A stretch of DNA of 55,039 nucleotides from JALZDI01 sp035557095. GTDB lineage: Bacteria > Actinomycetota > Actinomycetes > Propionibacteriales > Nocardioidaceae. Both the position numbers and the translations under genes were made by a program. A model generated the notes under the pieces. The model saw nothing but the letters and a program-made list of their open reading frames with translations, was not told the origin of the DNA and made no database searches. Shown one piece after another: positions 44,093 through 52,741 of this stretch (position 1 is the first letter of the stretch; the number at the start of each line of letters is the position of its first letter). The DNA is taken from the NCBI GenBank assembly GCA_035557095.1, contig DATMEB010000034.1, positions 1 through 55,039 on the forward strand, in the 5' to 3' direction.

Positions 44093-45468
44093 CGGGTTAC
44101 CTTCCCTTCACCAATGGCACCGGCACCGCGTGCGGGTGCGGTACCGGGGGCCGCATCCTCAGCATGCACCAGAGACTCCCGGTAGGACTCGGGCAGTCGG
44201 GTGGCAACCGTGAACACGACCGCGGACAGCACGGTCATGTACACCGCGGGTGCGATCAGGCTGCCGGTGGCCTCGACCAGCCAGGTGCCGAAAAGGGGAG
44301 CGGTACCGCCGAAGACGACGTAGGCGGCGTTGTACCCGATCGCGGATCCGCTGTAGCGGGTGCGGGTCGGGAAGAGCTCCAGGAACACGATCCCCACGGG
44401 TCCGAAGAACACCCCCAGCGCAGCCGCGAGCAGACTCTGCCCGAGGACCGCGGTGGCCAGAGTTCCGGCGCTGGCCAGGAGGTAGGCAGGGATCGACACG
44501 ATCGCGCTGAGTGCCGCGCCGAGCATGAGCACCGGCCGTCGTCCGACGCGGTCCGACAACAGGCCGCCAAGAGGCATCGTGACGAACGCGACCGTGAGCG
44601 CGACGCTGTTGGAGATCAGCGACGCGTTGCCGGTGAGTCCCACGGCCTCGGCCAGGTAGGTGGCGAAGTAGCCGGTCAGGGTGTAGAAGCCCAGGCCGGA
44701 CAGAGCGGCCATCGCGAACGCGAAGCCGAGTGCGCGGCGATGGTCGCGCAGCACGGTGAGGATGGGAGCCTTGGAGACCCGATCGGCGCTGCGGGTGATC
44801 TGGAAGGCAGGCGACTCGGCCACCCGAGCTCGGATGTACAGACCCACCAGGGAGATCAGACCGCCGAACAGGAACGGGATCCGCCACCCCCAGGACTCGA
44901 AGGTGTCCGCGGAGAGCAGGTTGGTCAGCAGCAGCACGAACAGGGCGGCGAAGACCGCCGGCAGGTTGGCGAAGGAGTAGGTGAACCCGACGTACAGACC
45001 CCGACGGTCCGGTGGAGCGTGCTCGGCCACCAGTGCGTTGGAGCCCATCGCCTCCCCGCCGGCGGACAGTCCCTGCACCAGACGGCAGACCACGAGCAGG
45101 ACGGGCGCGGCCAGTCCGATCTGCGCGTACGTCGGCAGCAGGCCCACCGCGGCCGTCGACGCGCCCATCAGCAGGATCACCAGCGCCAGGACCCCGCGTC
45201 TTCCCAGCCGGTCACCGAGGTGACCGAAGAGGAGCCCGCCCACCGGCCGCATCACGAACCCGATCGCGTAGACCGCGAACGTCGCCAGCAACGAGGCAAC
45301 CCGGTCCTCCGCGGGGAAGAACAGGGTCGCGACCACGGTGGCCGTGTAGGCGTAGACGACGAAGTCGTACCACTCGACGAACTGGCCGATGGCTGCCGAG
45401 ACGACCACCCGGCGTCGCCCGGTGGACGAGACGGACCCCGGCGCCGCGACCGGGGTGTGTGCGGTCAT
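44089..45468 (-). CDS. MFS transporter of the metabolite:H+ symporter (MHS) type
   Basis: 459 residues, about twelve helices. MHS features are IGQFVEWYDFVVYAY at the first helix, FGHLGDRLGRR (loop 2-3 motif), RLVQGLSAGGEAMGSNALVAEHAPPDRRG, WGWRIPFLFGGL and LSDRVGRRPVLM in the second half, and FPTRTRYSGSAIGYN. Both ends overlap nitrilase-superfamily genes by 4 bp, so transporter and hydrolases are made together and should share a substrate. Confidence 0.9.
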   Translation of the reverse strand: MTAHTPVAAPGSVSSTGRRRVVVSAAIGQFVEWYDFVVYAYTATVVATLFFPAEDRVASLLATFAVYAIGFVMRPVGGLLFGHLGDRLGRRGVLALVILLMGASTAAVGLLPTYAQIGLAAPVLLVVCRLVQGLSAGGEAMGSNALVAEHAPPDRRGLYVGFTYSFANLPAVFAALFVLLLTNLLSADTFESWGWRIPFLFGGLISLVGLYIRARVAESPAFQITRSADRVSKAPILTVLRDHRRALGFAFAMAALSGLGFYTLTGYFATYLAEAVGLTGNASLISNSVALTVAFVTMPLGGLLSDRVGRRPVLMLGAALSAIVSIPAYLLASAGTLATAVLGQSLLAAALGVFFGPVGIVFLELFPTRTRYSGSAIGYNAAYVVFGGTAPLFGTWLVEATGSLIAPAVYMTVLSAVVFTVATRLPESYRESLVHAEDAAPGTAPARGAGAIGEGKVTR

Positions 45469-46373
45469 CGACGTCCTCCATGCTCAACGCTGGGCCCTGC
45501 TGCCGGGTCGGGGTCGGGCGGTGCTGCCGTCACCCGGTAGCGGCGGTGCTGCAACGACGGCACGGCCTCGCGGACGCGACGCAGATGGCTCTGCTGCAAC
45601 CGGTGCTGGGCGACCCCCTCGGCCCCCAGACACGTGGCCGCGGCCAGGCCCATCGGGTCGAGGATCATGCTGAGCCCCGCCGAGGCCGGGGGCGGCTGGT
45701 TCGCACCGAGCACGTAACACGTGTTCTCGATCGCGCGGGCGCGCAGGAGAGCTTCCCAGTGCATCTCCTTGTGTGGGCCGGCCACCCATGCGGAGCTGAC
45801 CACCAGTACGTCGGCACCCCGGTCCACCAGCGCGCGCGCCATCTCCGGGAAGCGCAGGTCGTAGCAGTTCAGCAGCCCCAGAGTGAACCCGCCCAGCTCC
45901 ACGGTGCACAGCTCGGACAGGTCCGGACACGTCCGTGCAGGCGTCACCTTCTCCGACTCGCGCCAAGAGAACGCGTCGAACAAGTGGACCTTGTCGTAGC
46001 CGGCACGCACACCACCGTCGGGTCCGACCACGATCATCCGGTTGTGCGGAGGGTGCGTGGCCGCAGTGCCGGGAACCGGCGCGAACATCCCGACGACCAG
46101 GGTGGTCCCGGCCGCGGAGGCGATCGACGACAACCCGTCGACGAATCCCGTCGAGCTGTTGACTGCCGCCTCAGCCAGCTCGGCAGCGGGGACGTCCCAG
46201 GCGTACATCGACGCCTCCGGGAACACGACCAGCTGCGCGCTCCCGGAGGTGGCGGTGTCGACCAGCTCCTCGATCCGGTGCAGGTTCTTCTCCACATCGG
46301 CACCGGCGGCGAACTGCGCCACCGCCACATCGAGCTGGCCATCAGGCTCTACGAACCTCGCGGGCGACGACAC
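45465..46373 (-). CDS. Carbon-nitrogen hydrolase (nitrilase superfamily)
   Basis: 302 residues from GTG 46373, which has AGGAGG 8 bases upstream; a GTG at 46394 is possible but lacks that signal. Catalytic residues are in VVFPEASMYAW (Glu), GYDKVHLFDAF (Lys) and LGLLNCYDLRFPE (Cys), followed by SSAWVAGPHKEMHWEALLRARAIEN. Related to the second hydrolase of the operon but clearly divergent, so each may act on a different step or stereoisomer. It overlaps the MHS transporter gene by 4 bp. Confidence 0.88.
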   Translation of the reverse strand: MSSPARFVEPDGQLDVAVAQFAAGADVEKNLHRIEELVDTATSGSAQLVVFPEASMYAWDVPAAELAEAAVNSSTGFVDGLSSIASAAGTTLVVGMFAPVPGTAATHPPHNRMIVVGPDGGVRAGYDKVHLFDAFSWRESEKVTPARTCPDLSELCTVELGGFTLGLLNCYDLRFPEMARALVDRGADVLVVSSAWVAGPHKEMHWEALLRARAIENTCYVLGANQPPPASAGLSMILDPMGLAAATCLGAEGVAQHRLQQSHLRRVREAVPSLQHRRYRVTAAPPDPDPAAGPSVEHGGRR

Positions 46374-46400
46374 GCTTTCCCCTCCTGACAGCACGTTGAA

Positions 46401-46502
46401 TCAAACCTTTTCGCCGATGATCAAGGTGGCAGCACCCTCGGTCAAGACCTGCCCACGATGGGTCGTCCGCACTGTCAGATGCCATGCCTTTGTGCCGCCT
46501 CC
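46401..46502 (-). pseudogene. Possible N-terminal remnant of an amidohydrolase
   Basis: Directly after the hyuB stop, in the same frame, 33 codons read GGGTKAWHLTVRT... and LTEGAATLIIGEKV before a stop. The hydrophobic strand - G-x-V-L-T - acidic/Gly - LIIGEK pattern recalls the first beta strands of hydantoinase/dihydropyrimidinase-type amidohydrolases, which would suit a hyu locus. There is no ATG in this frame. It may be a decayed gene start, or chance; the call rests on a short segment. Confidence 0.25.
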
Positions 46503-48251
46503 TCAGGGCTGACGTCTGAGTCGTGCGGTCTCGTCCTCGTCGACCTTGAAACTCCACGGCGGGCGCACGAGGGCATCCGGAGGCCCGAGGTACTGAACGG
46601 AGACCCCGTAGATCTCGCGTGCCGCCTCGATGCTGACGTAGCCGTTCACCACGTCGTGCAGCACCGCTTCCGCTGGTCGCGAATGCGGTTCGCCGTATCC
46701 GCCGCCTCCCGGAAAGGTCAGCCGCACCCCTGCATCTGAGTCGAGGCGGACCAGCTGCTTGCGTGGAAGGTCGGCTCCGGTGGCAACGTCGGCGAAGCTT
46801 CCGCACGCACCCGGTAAGCCGCCGACGGCACCAGGGGCCGGAAAGACAACGCGGTCGATGTTGGCGTTCACAGTCCAGCGAGAGCTCCCACGCCGTCGTA
46901 CCTCGACAACCTGTCCGAGCCCTCCGCGGTGCAACCCCCCGCCACCCGAGTCGCCTCGGATCTCGCGCCGCCGTTGTACCAGCGGTGTCAGCGTCTCCAG
47001 GACCTCGGTCGGTGCTGCCCGGACGCCGGTCGGAAACCCTGTGGTGGTCAGGCCATCCTTGTCCCATCGGCCCCCGGAGCCACCCGCACCGAAGACTGTG
47101 AGGGTGAAGGGCTGTGCCTCGTCGCTGTCAGCACCGCGCCAGACCGTCATCCATAACGCGTCGGCACTTGCCGCCGGAAGACGCCCGCCGACAGCAGGCC
47201 GAAGCGCCTCGAACAACAGGCTGGGCAGGAAGTGGCCGACGAGGTGACGCGAGGCCACGGGTGCCGGGTCGACGCAGTTGAGGACCGAACCGCGCGGAGC
47301 CAGCACCTCCACGGGATGGAAGGACCCCGCGTTGTGCGGCACCTCGGGCGCCAGGGCCGCCTTGATCGCGAACGACGTGTACGCCCGGGTGTAGTTGAGC
47401 ACCACGTTGACCCCGTGGGGGCACTGCTCCGAGGAACCCGCGTAGTCCACCCTGACGGAGTCCCCGCTGATCGTCACAGCGACCTTGAGCTCGAGGACCT
47501 GGTCACCGAAGCCGTCTGTGCACATCGCAGCCGAGTAGTGGCCGTCCGGAAGACTTCTCAGCGCCGCCCGCAGGGCACTCTCGGAGCGCTGCATGATCTC
47601 GGCGGCCACATCGTCCATGCCGCTGAGTTCGTACTCATCCATCAGGCGGAGCAGGCTGCGTGCACCGACCTGGTTGCCTGCCACCTGGGCGTAGATGTCA
47701 CCCATGGTCTCGTCCGGGGTGCGCACGTTCGCTCGGATGATCCGTTCCAGCACCTCGTCTGCCTGCCCGGCGTGGAGCAGCTTGAGGATGGGGAGACGCA
47801 ACCCTTCCTCGAAAACCTCGTTCGCCGCTGCGGACAGGATCCGGCCCCCGATGTCGGGGGAGTGACAGCAGTTCGCGAACCACGCGACCACCTGTCCGTC
47901 GCGGAACACCGGCGTGGCGACGGTCAGGTCGTTGATCTGGCCGGCGGTCATCCACGGGTCGTTGGTGATCAGCACATCGCCCTCGATGAGGGTGCCGGGT
48001 GGGTACGCAGAGACGATGTGCTGCATCCCCGTGGCCATCGCATTGATGTGACCAGGCGTCCCGCCGGTCGACTGCCCGACCATCTGTCCCCGAGAGTCGA
48101 ACACTGCGCACGCCAGGTCCAGCGACTCCCGCACCACTGGGCTGAATGCGGTGTTCACCAACGCGGCCTGCTGCTCGTTGAGCAGCGAGTGCAGACGGTT
48201 GCTCACGAGTCCGACCACGATGGGGTCGATGGTGCTGTCGGCGGTCTTCAC
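46503..48251 (-). CDS. hyuB: Hydantoinase B / 5-oxoprolinase B-type subunit
   Basis: 582 residues from GTG 48251, which overlaps the hyuA stop (GTGA). HyuB-family blocks are DPIVVGLVSNRLHSLLNEQ, VVRESLDLACAVFDSRGQMVGQS, HINAMATGM, DVLITNDPWMTAGQINDLTVATPVF, WFANCCHSPDIGGR and a late GGGGLHRGGLGQVVEVR. Partners with HyuA to open cyclic amides (5-oxoproline, hydantoins or N-methylhydantoin) using ATP. Substrate cannot be fixed from sequence. Confidence 0.9.
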   Translation of the reverse strand: MKTADSTIDPIVVGLVSNRLHSLLNEQQAALVNTAFSPVVRESLDLACAVFDSRGQMVGQSTGGTPGHINAMATGMQHIVSAYPPGTLIEGDVLITNDPWMTAGQINDLTVATPVFRDGQVVAWFANCCHSPDIGGRILSAAANEVFEEGLRLPILKLLHAGQADEVLERIIRANVRTPDETMGDIYAQVAGNQVGARSLLRLMDEYELSGMDDVAAEIMQRSESALRAALRSLPDGHYSAAMCTDGFGDQVLELKVAVTISGDSVRVDYAGSSEQCPHGVNVVLNYTRAYTSFAIKAALAPEVPHNAGSFHPVEVLAPRGSVLNCVDPAPVASRHLVGHFLPSLLFEALRPAVGGRLPAASADALWMTVWRGADSDEAQPFTLTVFGAGGSGGRWDKDGLTTTGFPTGVRAAPTEVLETLTPLVQRRREIRGDSGGGGLHRGGLGQVVEVRRRGSSRWTVNANIDRVVFPAPGAVGGLPGACGSFADVATGADLPRKQLVRLDSDAGVRLTFPGGGGYGEPHSRPAEAVLHDVVNGYVSIEAAREIYGVSVQYLGPPDALVRPPWSFKVDEDETARLRRQP

Positions 48252-50356
48252 CGCGCTCCCTCCTCGAGCATGGTCTGCACCACCGCACTGCCGTCCTTCG
48301 ACACGGTGCACCGCATGCCCGGGGCAAGCACGAGGGTGGACTCTCGTTCCTGCACCAGCGCCGGCCCGTCGATGACCATGTCGGGTGCGAGAAGGTAGCG
48401 GTCGTAGACCGCAGCGGAGACGAAGCCGTGCGCGTCGGGGAAGTACGCGTCCCGGTGGCCGATGAGCGCTGTCGCCGTCCGGTCCTCCGACCGCATCGGC
48501 ATCTGCATGTGCGGCTGGGGCTCGGGCCCGCGCGACGTGAGTCGCCAGCTGAGTATCTCGACCTCGACCCCCCGCGGCGCGACGCTGCCGAAGCGCTCCT
48601 CGTACTCCTCGGCGAAGCTCTGCCGCACCGCTTCGTGCCACCCTGGTCCGACGGGCGGAACGGGCACCTCGATCTCGCTGCCTTGGCCAACGAAGCGCAT
48701 CTCGAGGCTACGTGTGTGCACGACAGTGTCCGCTGCGACGCCCGACTCGTGCAGTACCGCCAGCCCCTGCCGCTCCATGTCCGCGAAGGCGTCCTGGGCG
48801 GCGGCCTCCTCGAGCTGGCCGAGCTCGGTGTGCCACGACTGCACGAAGTCGATGGCAAGCGCTGCGGACAGGAAGCCCACTGCGCTGAGTACGCCGGCGG
48901 CCGGTGGGGACACCACCGTGCGGCAGCCCAACGCCTGGGCCACGCCAGGGCCGTGCAACGGGCCGTTGCCTCCCATCACGAAGACCGGCAGCCCCGTGGG
49001 GTCATTGCCGCGTTCGATCGCATGCACCCGCGCCGCGTTGGCCATGTTCTCGTTGACCGTTGCGTGTATTCCCCAGGCCGCGTCCAGGAGACCGACTCCC
49101 ATCGGTCCTGCCACGTGGGTCTGGACCGCTCTGGTAGCGGCATCGGCGTCCAGCCTCATCCGTCCCCCCAGGAAGCTGTTCGGATCCAGGTATCCGAGGA
49201 CGACGTCGGCGTCGGTGACCGTGCATTCCTGCCCGCCCAAGCCGTAGCACGCCGGGCCGGGGTCCGAACCGGCCGAGTCCGGCCCGACGGTGAGCAGCCC
49301 AAGCGGGTTGACGCGAGCGATGGATCCGCCACCGGCCCCGATCTCGATCATGTCGATGACCGGGGCGCGGACTGGGAGACCTGAGCCCGCTCGGAGTCGA
49401 TATACGCGGTCGACCTCGAACGTGTGGCTGACCAGAGGGCGTCCGTCCTCGATGATGCACAGCTTTGCGGTGGTCCCGCCCATGTCGAACGACAGCTGGT
49501 CCGGACGCTCTGCGGCTCGCCCGTAGGCTGCGGCGCCTAGCGCCCCGCCGGCCGGGCCCGACTCCAGCATCCGGATCGGGAACCGCCTCGCGGTGTCGAT
49601 GGTGGCAACGCCACCGTTCGAGAGCATGATCCGTGGGTCGACCTCGACGCCCATGCCGTGCAGGCGATCACGAAGGTCGGCGAGATAGTCCTCGGCAATG
49701 GTCTGGACGTAGACGTTCGCCGTGGTGGTCGAGCTTCTCTCGTACTCGCGGATCTCCGGGTTCACCTCGCTCGACAAGGCGACCCGAAGCTGTGGGGCGG
49801 ACTCGGCGATGGCGGCCTTGGCACTCTGCTCATGCACCGAGTTGATGTGGCTGTGAAGGAAGCACACCGCCACCGCCTCCACATCCGCCGCGACGAGCTC
49901 AGTGGCGAGGCGGCGTACCTGCTCGACATCGAGGGGAGTGTCGATCGTCCCGTCGGCCAGAATCCGCTCCGTGACGCCGAGACGCAGCCAGCGCGGCACC
50001 AGTGGACGGGGAAGCTCGAGGCCGAGGTCGTAGAGCTCATAACGGTGTTCACGACCCATCTCCACGACGTCACGGAAGCCGTTGGTGGTGAGCAAGGCCG
50101 TTCGCGCTCCGCGTCGTTCGATCAGTGCGTTCGTCACCAGGGTCGTGCCGTGCACGACGCCGCTGATGTTGTCGCCTGGGTCGATGCCGTGGGCCTCCAT
50201 GGTGTCGCGGAGCAACGACTCCACACCCTCCGCCGGCTGACGATGCGTGGTCAGCGTCTTGCCGACGGCGACGATGCCGTCGTCGCCGAGGACGCACAGG
50301 TCTGTGAAGGTGCCGCCGATGTCGACGCCAACGCGCAGACGACGCTGACCAGTCAT
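48248..50356 (-). CDS. hyuA: Hydantoinase A / 5-oxoprolinase A-type subunit
   Basis: 702 residues from ATG 50356. Actin-like ATPase fold: LRVGVDIGGTFTDLCV (phosphate loop 1, near the N-terminus), VVHGTTLVTNALIERRG, NPEIREYERSSTTTANVYV, MLESGPAGGALGAA, SFDMGGTTAKLCII (phosphate loop 2), EIGAGGGSIA and DPGPACYGLGGQE. Supplies ATP-dependent activation of the ring amide for HyuB. First gene of a minus-strand run hyuA-hyuB-hydrolase-MHS-hydrolase, with a FadR-type operator 17 bp upstream of its start. Confidence 0.92.
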   Translation of the reverse strand: MTGQRRLRVGVDIGGTFTDLCVLGDDGIVAVGKTLTTHRQPAEGVESLLRDTMEAHGIDPGDNISGVVHGTTLVTNALIERRGARTALLTTNGFRDVVEMGREHRYELYDLGLELPRPLVPRWLRLGVTERILADGTIDTPLDVEQVRRLATELVAADVEAVAVCFLHSHINSVHEQSAKAAIAESAPQLRVALSSEVNPEIREYERSSTTTANVYVQTIAEDYLADLRDRLHGMGVEVDPRIMLSNGGVATIDTARRFPIRMLESGPAGGALGAAAYGRAAERPDQLSFDMGGTTAKLCIIEDGRPLVSHTFEVDRVYRLRAGSGLPVRAPVIDMIEIGAGGGSIARVNPLGLLTVGPDSAGSDPGPACYGLGGQECTVTDADVVLGYLDPNSFLGGRMRLDADAATRAVQTHVAGPMGVGLLDAAWGIHATVNENMANAARVHAIERGNDPTGLPVFVMGGNGPLHGPGVAQALGCRTVVSPPAAGVLSAVGFLSAALAIDFVQSWHTELGQLEEAAAQDAFADMERQGLAVLHESGVAADTVVHTRSLEMRFVGQGSEIEVPVPPVGPGWHEAVRQSFAEEYEERFGSVAPRGVEVEILSWRLTSRGPEPQPHMQMPMRSEDRTATALIGHRDAYFPDAHGFVSAAVYDRYLLAPDMVIDGPALVQERESTLVLAPGMRCTVSKDGSAVVQTMLEEGAR

Positions 50357-50372
50357 GTGGCCGACCCTATGA

Positions 50373-50385
50373 ATCGTCTGACGAA
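50373..50385. promoter_or_regulatory. FadR-class GntR operator upstream of hyuA
   Basis: ATCGTCTGACGAA, centred at 50379, fits the FadR-subfamily consensus TNGTNNNACNA (TCGTCTGACGA). It sits 17 bp before hyuA and 82 bp before the divergent GntR gene, and nearly repeats the palindrome at 51204-51218. Confidence 0.65.
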
Positions 50386-50466
50386 ATAACAAGCAGGTGC
50401 GGCATAGTCTTGGGCTGGGAGTGGGCTGGACGGCATCTACAGTGCGGCGACGGGAGGCGGCGAACG

Positions 50467-51165
50467 GTGGTTGAGGGGCAGCGGTTCGACGACGAGACTC
50501 TGCACGCGGAGCGCGCCCAGCTGGCGCGCAACAGCACCGCCAGCCGGGTCGCAGACGCGTTGCGTGCTCGGATCATCGACGGTGATCTGCTGCCCGGGGT
50601 GAAGCTGTCCCAGGAACGCGTCCAGGACGCGCTCGGCGTCTCCCGCAGCACGCTGCGCGAGGCCTTCCAGCTGCTCATCCGGGAACGCCTGCTGGTCCAC
50701 GAGCTCAGTAGAGGTGTGTTCGTCCGCCAGCTCACGATGCGGGACATCTCCGATCTGTACCGCGTACGCCGGATCGTGGAATGCGCTGCTGTGCGAGCGG
50801 TTGAGGTCATGAAGCCAACAGGTCTGCGCAGGATGATGGCCGCCATCGAGGATGGGCACACGGCCGCGGACGCACAGCAGTGGGGACAGGTGGCGGCGGC
50901 GAGCATTCGCTTCCACGAGGCTCTGGTGGCGCTGGCGGGGAGCCAACGGCTCGACAGTCTCGTCGCGGAGGTGCTCGCGGAGTTCCGGCTGGCCTACGCC
51001 TTCATGCACGACACCCGGGTCTTTCACGCGCATTTCCTCGAACGCCACAGCGAGATCGCCGATGCGGTCAGGTCCGGGGACCTCGACGGCGCGGCCGAGC
51101 TCCTCGACTCCTATCTGCGGGAGGCGGAACGCCAGGTGCTGGCGAGCTACCAGCCCCTGCACTGA
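50467..51165 (+). CDS. GntR-family transcriptional regulator, FadR subfamily
   Basis: 232 residues from GTG 50467, which has GGGAGG 9 bases upstream. N-terminal winged helix: ASRVADALRARIIDGDLLPGVKLSQERVQDALGVSRSTLREAFQLLIRERLL. The C-terminal all-helical FCD effector domain (about residues 95-225) has a DLYRVRRIVE helix, FHEALVALAG and HSEIADAVRSGD, whose His and Asp residues can bind metal. It lies between hyuAB and the MHS/DUF1445 operon, and matching operators stand before both, so it very probably controls the whole locus. Confidence 0.9.
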   Translation: MVEGQRFDDETLHAERAQLARNSTASRVADALRARIIDGDLLPGVKLSQERVQDALGVSRSTLREAFQLLIRERLLVHELSRGVFVRQLTMRDISDLYRVRRIVECAAVRAVEVMKPTGLRRMMAAIEDGHTAADAQQWGQVAAASIRFHEALVALAGSQRLDSLVAEVLAEFRLAYAFMHDTRVFHAHFLERHSEIADAVRSGDLDGAAELLDSYLREAERQVLASYQPLH

Positions 51166-51203
51166 GGAGTCTTCGGCTGGAAGTGGCCCTTTAGGCGTTG
51201 CGG

Positions 51204-51218
51204 GATCGTCAGACGATC
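51204..51218. promoter_or_regulatory. FadR-class GntR operator upstream of the first MHS transporter gene
   Basis: GATCGTC-A-GACGATC is a perfect 15-bp palindrome around a central A, containing TCGTCAGACGA (TNGTNNNACNA). It lies 39 bp after the GntR stop and 77 bp before the transporter start. Confidence 0.7.
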
Positions 51219-51294
51219 ATCTAGGGTCGCCCGTGACCCAAGCCACAGGCTCACGCCAAGTGGTCGCCAGCTCGAGCTGGGACCGGGAGGCCTC

Positions 51295-52668
51295 ATGTCC
51301 ACGAGCTCTGCCGAACGCACCGAAGGCACCGGGTACGAGGTACCGGCTGCCACACTGCGTCGGGCCACGGTGGGCGCGACCATCGGCAGCGTCGTCGAGT
51401 GGTTCGATATCGCGGTCTATGCCTACCTCGCCTCGGTCATCGGGTCGGTGTTCTTCTCCACGCAGGACTCCACGGTTGCGCTGCTCAGCTCCTTCGCCGT
51501 CTTCGGTGTCGCGTTCGTGGTGCGTCCGCTGGGCGGCATCTTCTTCGGCGCGCTGGGGGACCGCCTTGGCCGCCAGCGTGTGCTGGCATGGGTGATCCTG
51601 CTGGTGTCGGGTGCAACATTCGGGATCGGTGTTCTCCCCGGCTACGCGAGCATCGGAGTCGCCGCACCCGTGCTCCTCGTCGTGTTCCGGTTGCTGCAGG
51701 GCTTCTCCGCGGGCGGCGAAATGGGCGGTGCATCGGCCTTCGTGGCCGAGTACTCGCCGCCGCGCCGACGCGGGTACCTCGTCGCCTGGGTGGAGATGGG
51801 CTGCATTCTCGGGTTCCTGCTGGGCTCGCTTGTGGTGCTGCTGCTCAACCTCTTTCTGACTGCTGAGCAGGTCGAGGGGTGGGGCTGGCGCATCCCGTTC
51901 CTCATTGCCGCGCCCCTTGGGCTGATCGGTCTCTACATCAGGTCGAGGCTGGAGGAGACTCCGGAGTTCGCTGCCCTGCGCCAGACGGGTCAGGTAGCGA
52001 AGCATCCGCTGGCGGAGTCGATCAGGCACTACTGGCCCGCCATTCTGCGTACGGCAGGCTATGCGTTGTTCCAGAACGCCGCGCTCTACGTGATCCTGAG
52101 CTTCATCCCCACCTACCAGTCCGAGACGCTGGGCTATACCACTCTGCTGGCGTCCGTCTCCTCGGTCGTGAGCATGTGCGTCATCTGTGCGCTGATTCCG
52201 GTGTTGGGTGCGCTGTCAGACCGCTTCGGTCGTCGCCCGGTGCTTGGCGCCTCGTGTGGACTCGCACTCGTCCTGTCGTACCCGCTGTTCCTGGTGATGG
52301 GCCAAGGAGTCCCGGCGCTGGCCGTGTGCGCCCATGTCGCGCTGGGAGTCATCCTGGCGATCTTCCTCGGCCCCACGCTGGCGGCGATGAACGAGATGTT
52401 CGTCACCCGCGTGCGCTACGGCGGCTTCTCGCTCGGCTACAACCTGTCGGTGTCCGCCTTCGGAGGTACGGCACCGTTCCTGGTCACGTTGCTGGTCAGC
52501 CGGACCGGAAACGATGCCTCACCTGCCTTCTACATCATGGGTGCGGCAGCGATCACGCTGCTGGTCGTACTCAACGCACAGGAAACCGCCCCGGCACGCG
52601 CCGCCGACATCCTCGACAGACGCGCATCGGACGGAGCTCAGTCCACCCCGACCCAACGAGTCCCGTGA
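51295..52668 (+). CDS. MFS transporter of the MHS type
   Basis: 457 residues, about twelve helices. MHS blocks are IGSVVEWFDIAVYAYLAS, FGALGDRLGRQ, RLLQGFSAGGEMGGASAFVAEYSPPRRRG, WGWRIPFLIAAPLGLIGLYIRSRLEETPEF, LSDRFGRRPVLG and VRYGGFSLGYN. First gene after the FadR-class operator. It is closely related to the next gene, pointing to a tandem duplication followed by divergence. Substrate is likely an organic acid or cyclic amide handled by the HyuAB side. Confidence 0.9.
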   Translation: MSTSSAERTEGTGYEVPAATLRRATVGATIGSVVEWFDIAVYAYLASVIGSVFFSTQDSTVALLSSFAVFGVAFVVRPLGGIFFGALGDRLGRQRVLAWVILLVSGATFGIGVLPGYASIGVAAPVLLVVFRLLQGFSAGGEMGGASAFVAEYSPPRRRGYLVAWVEMGCILGFLLGSLVVLLLNLFLTAEQVEGWGWRIPFLIAAPLGLIGLYIRSRLEETPEFAALRQTGQVAKHPLAESIRHYWPAILRTAGYALFQNAALYVILSFIPTYQSETLGYTTLLASVSSVVSMCVICALIPVLGALSDRFGRRPVLGASCGLALVLSYPLFLVMGQGVPALAVCAHVALGVILAIFLGPTLAAMNEMFVTRVRYGGFSLGYNLSVSAFGGTAPFLVTLLVSRTGNDASPAFYIMGAAAITLLVVLNAQETAPARAADILDRRASDGAQSTPTQRVP

Positions 52669-52741
52669 CCTCGCGCGCCGCCCGCATGCGCTTGGCCGAC
52701 TGCGCGGCCACCCTGAGACGGGTCTTCAAGGAGGAGTCGCA

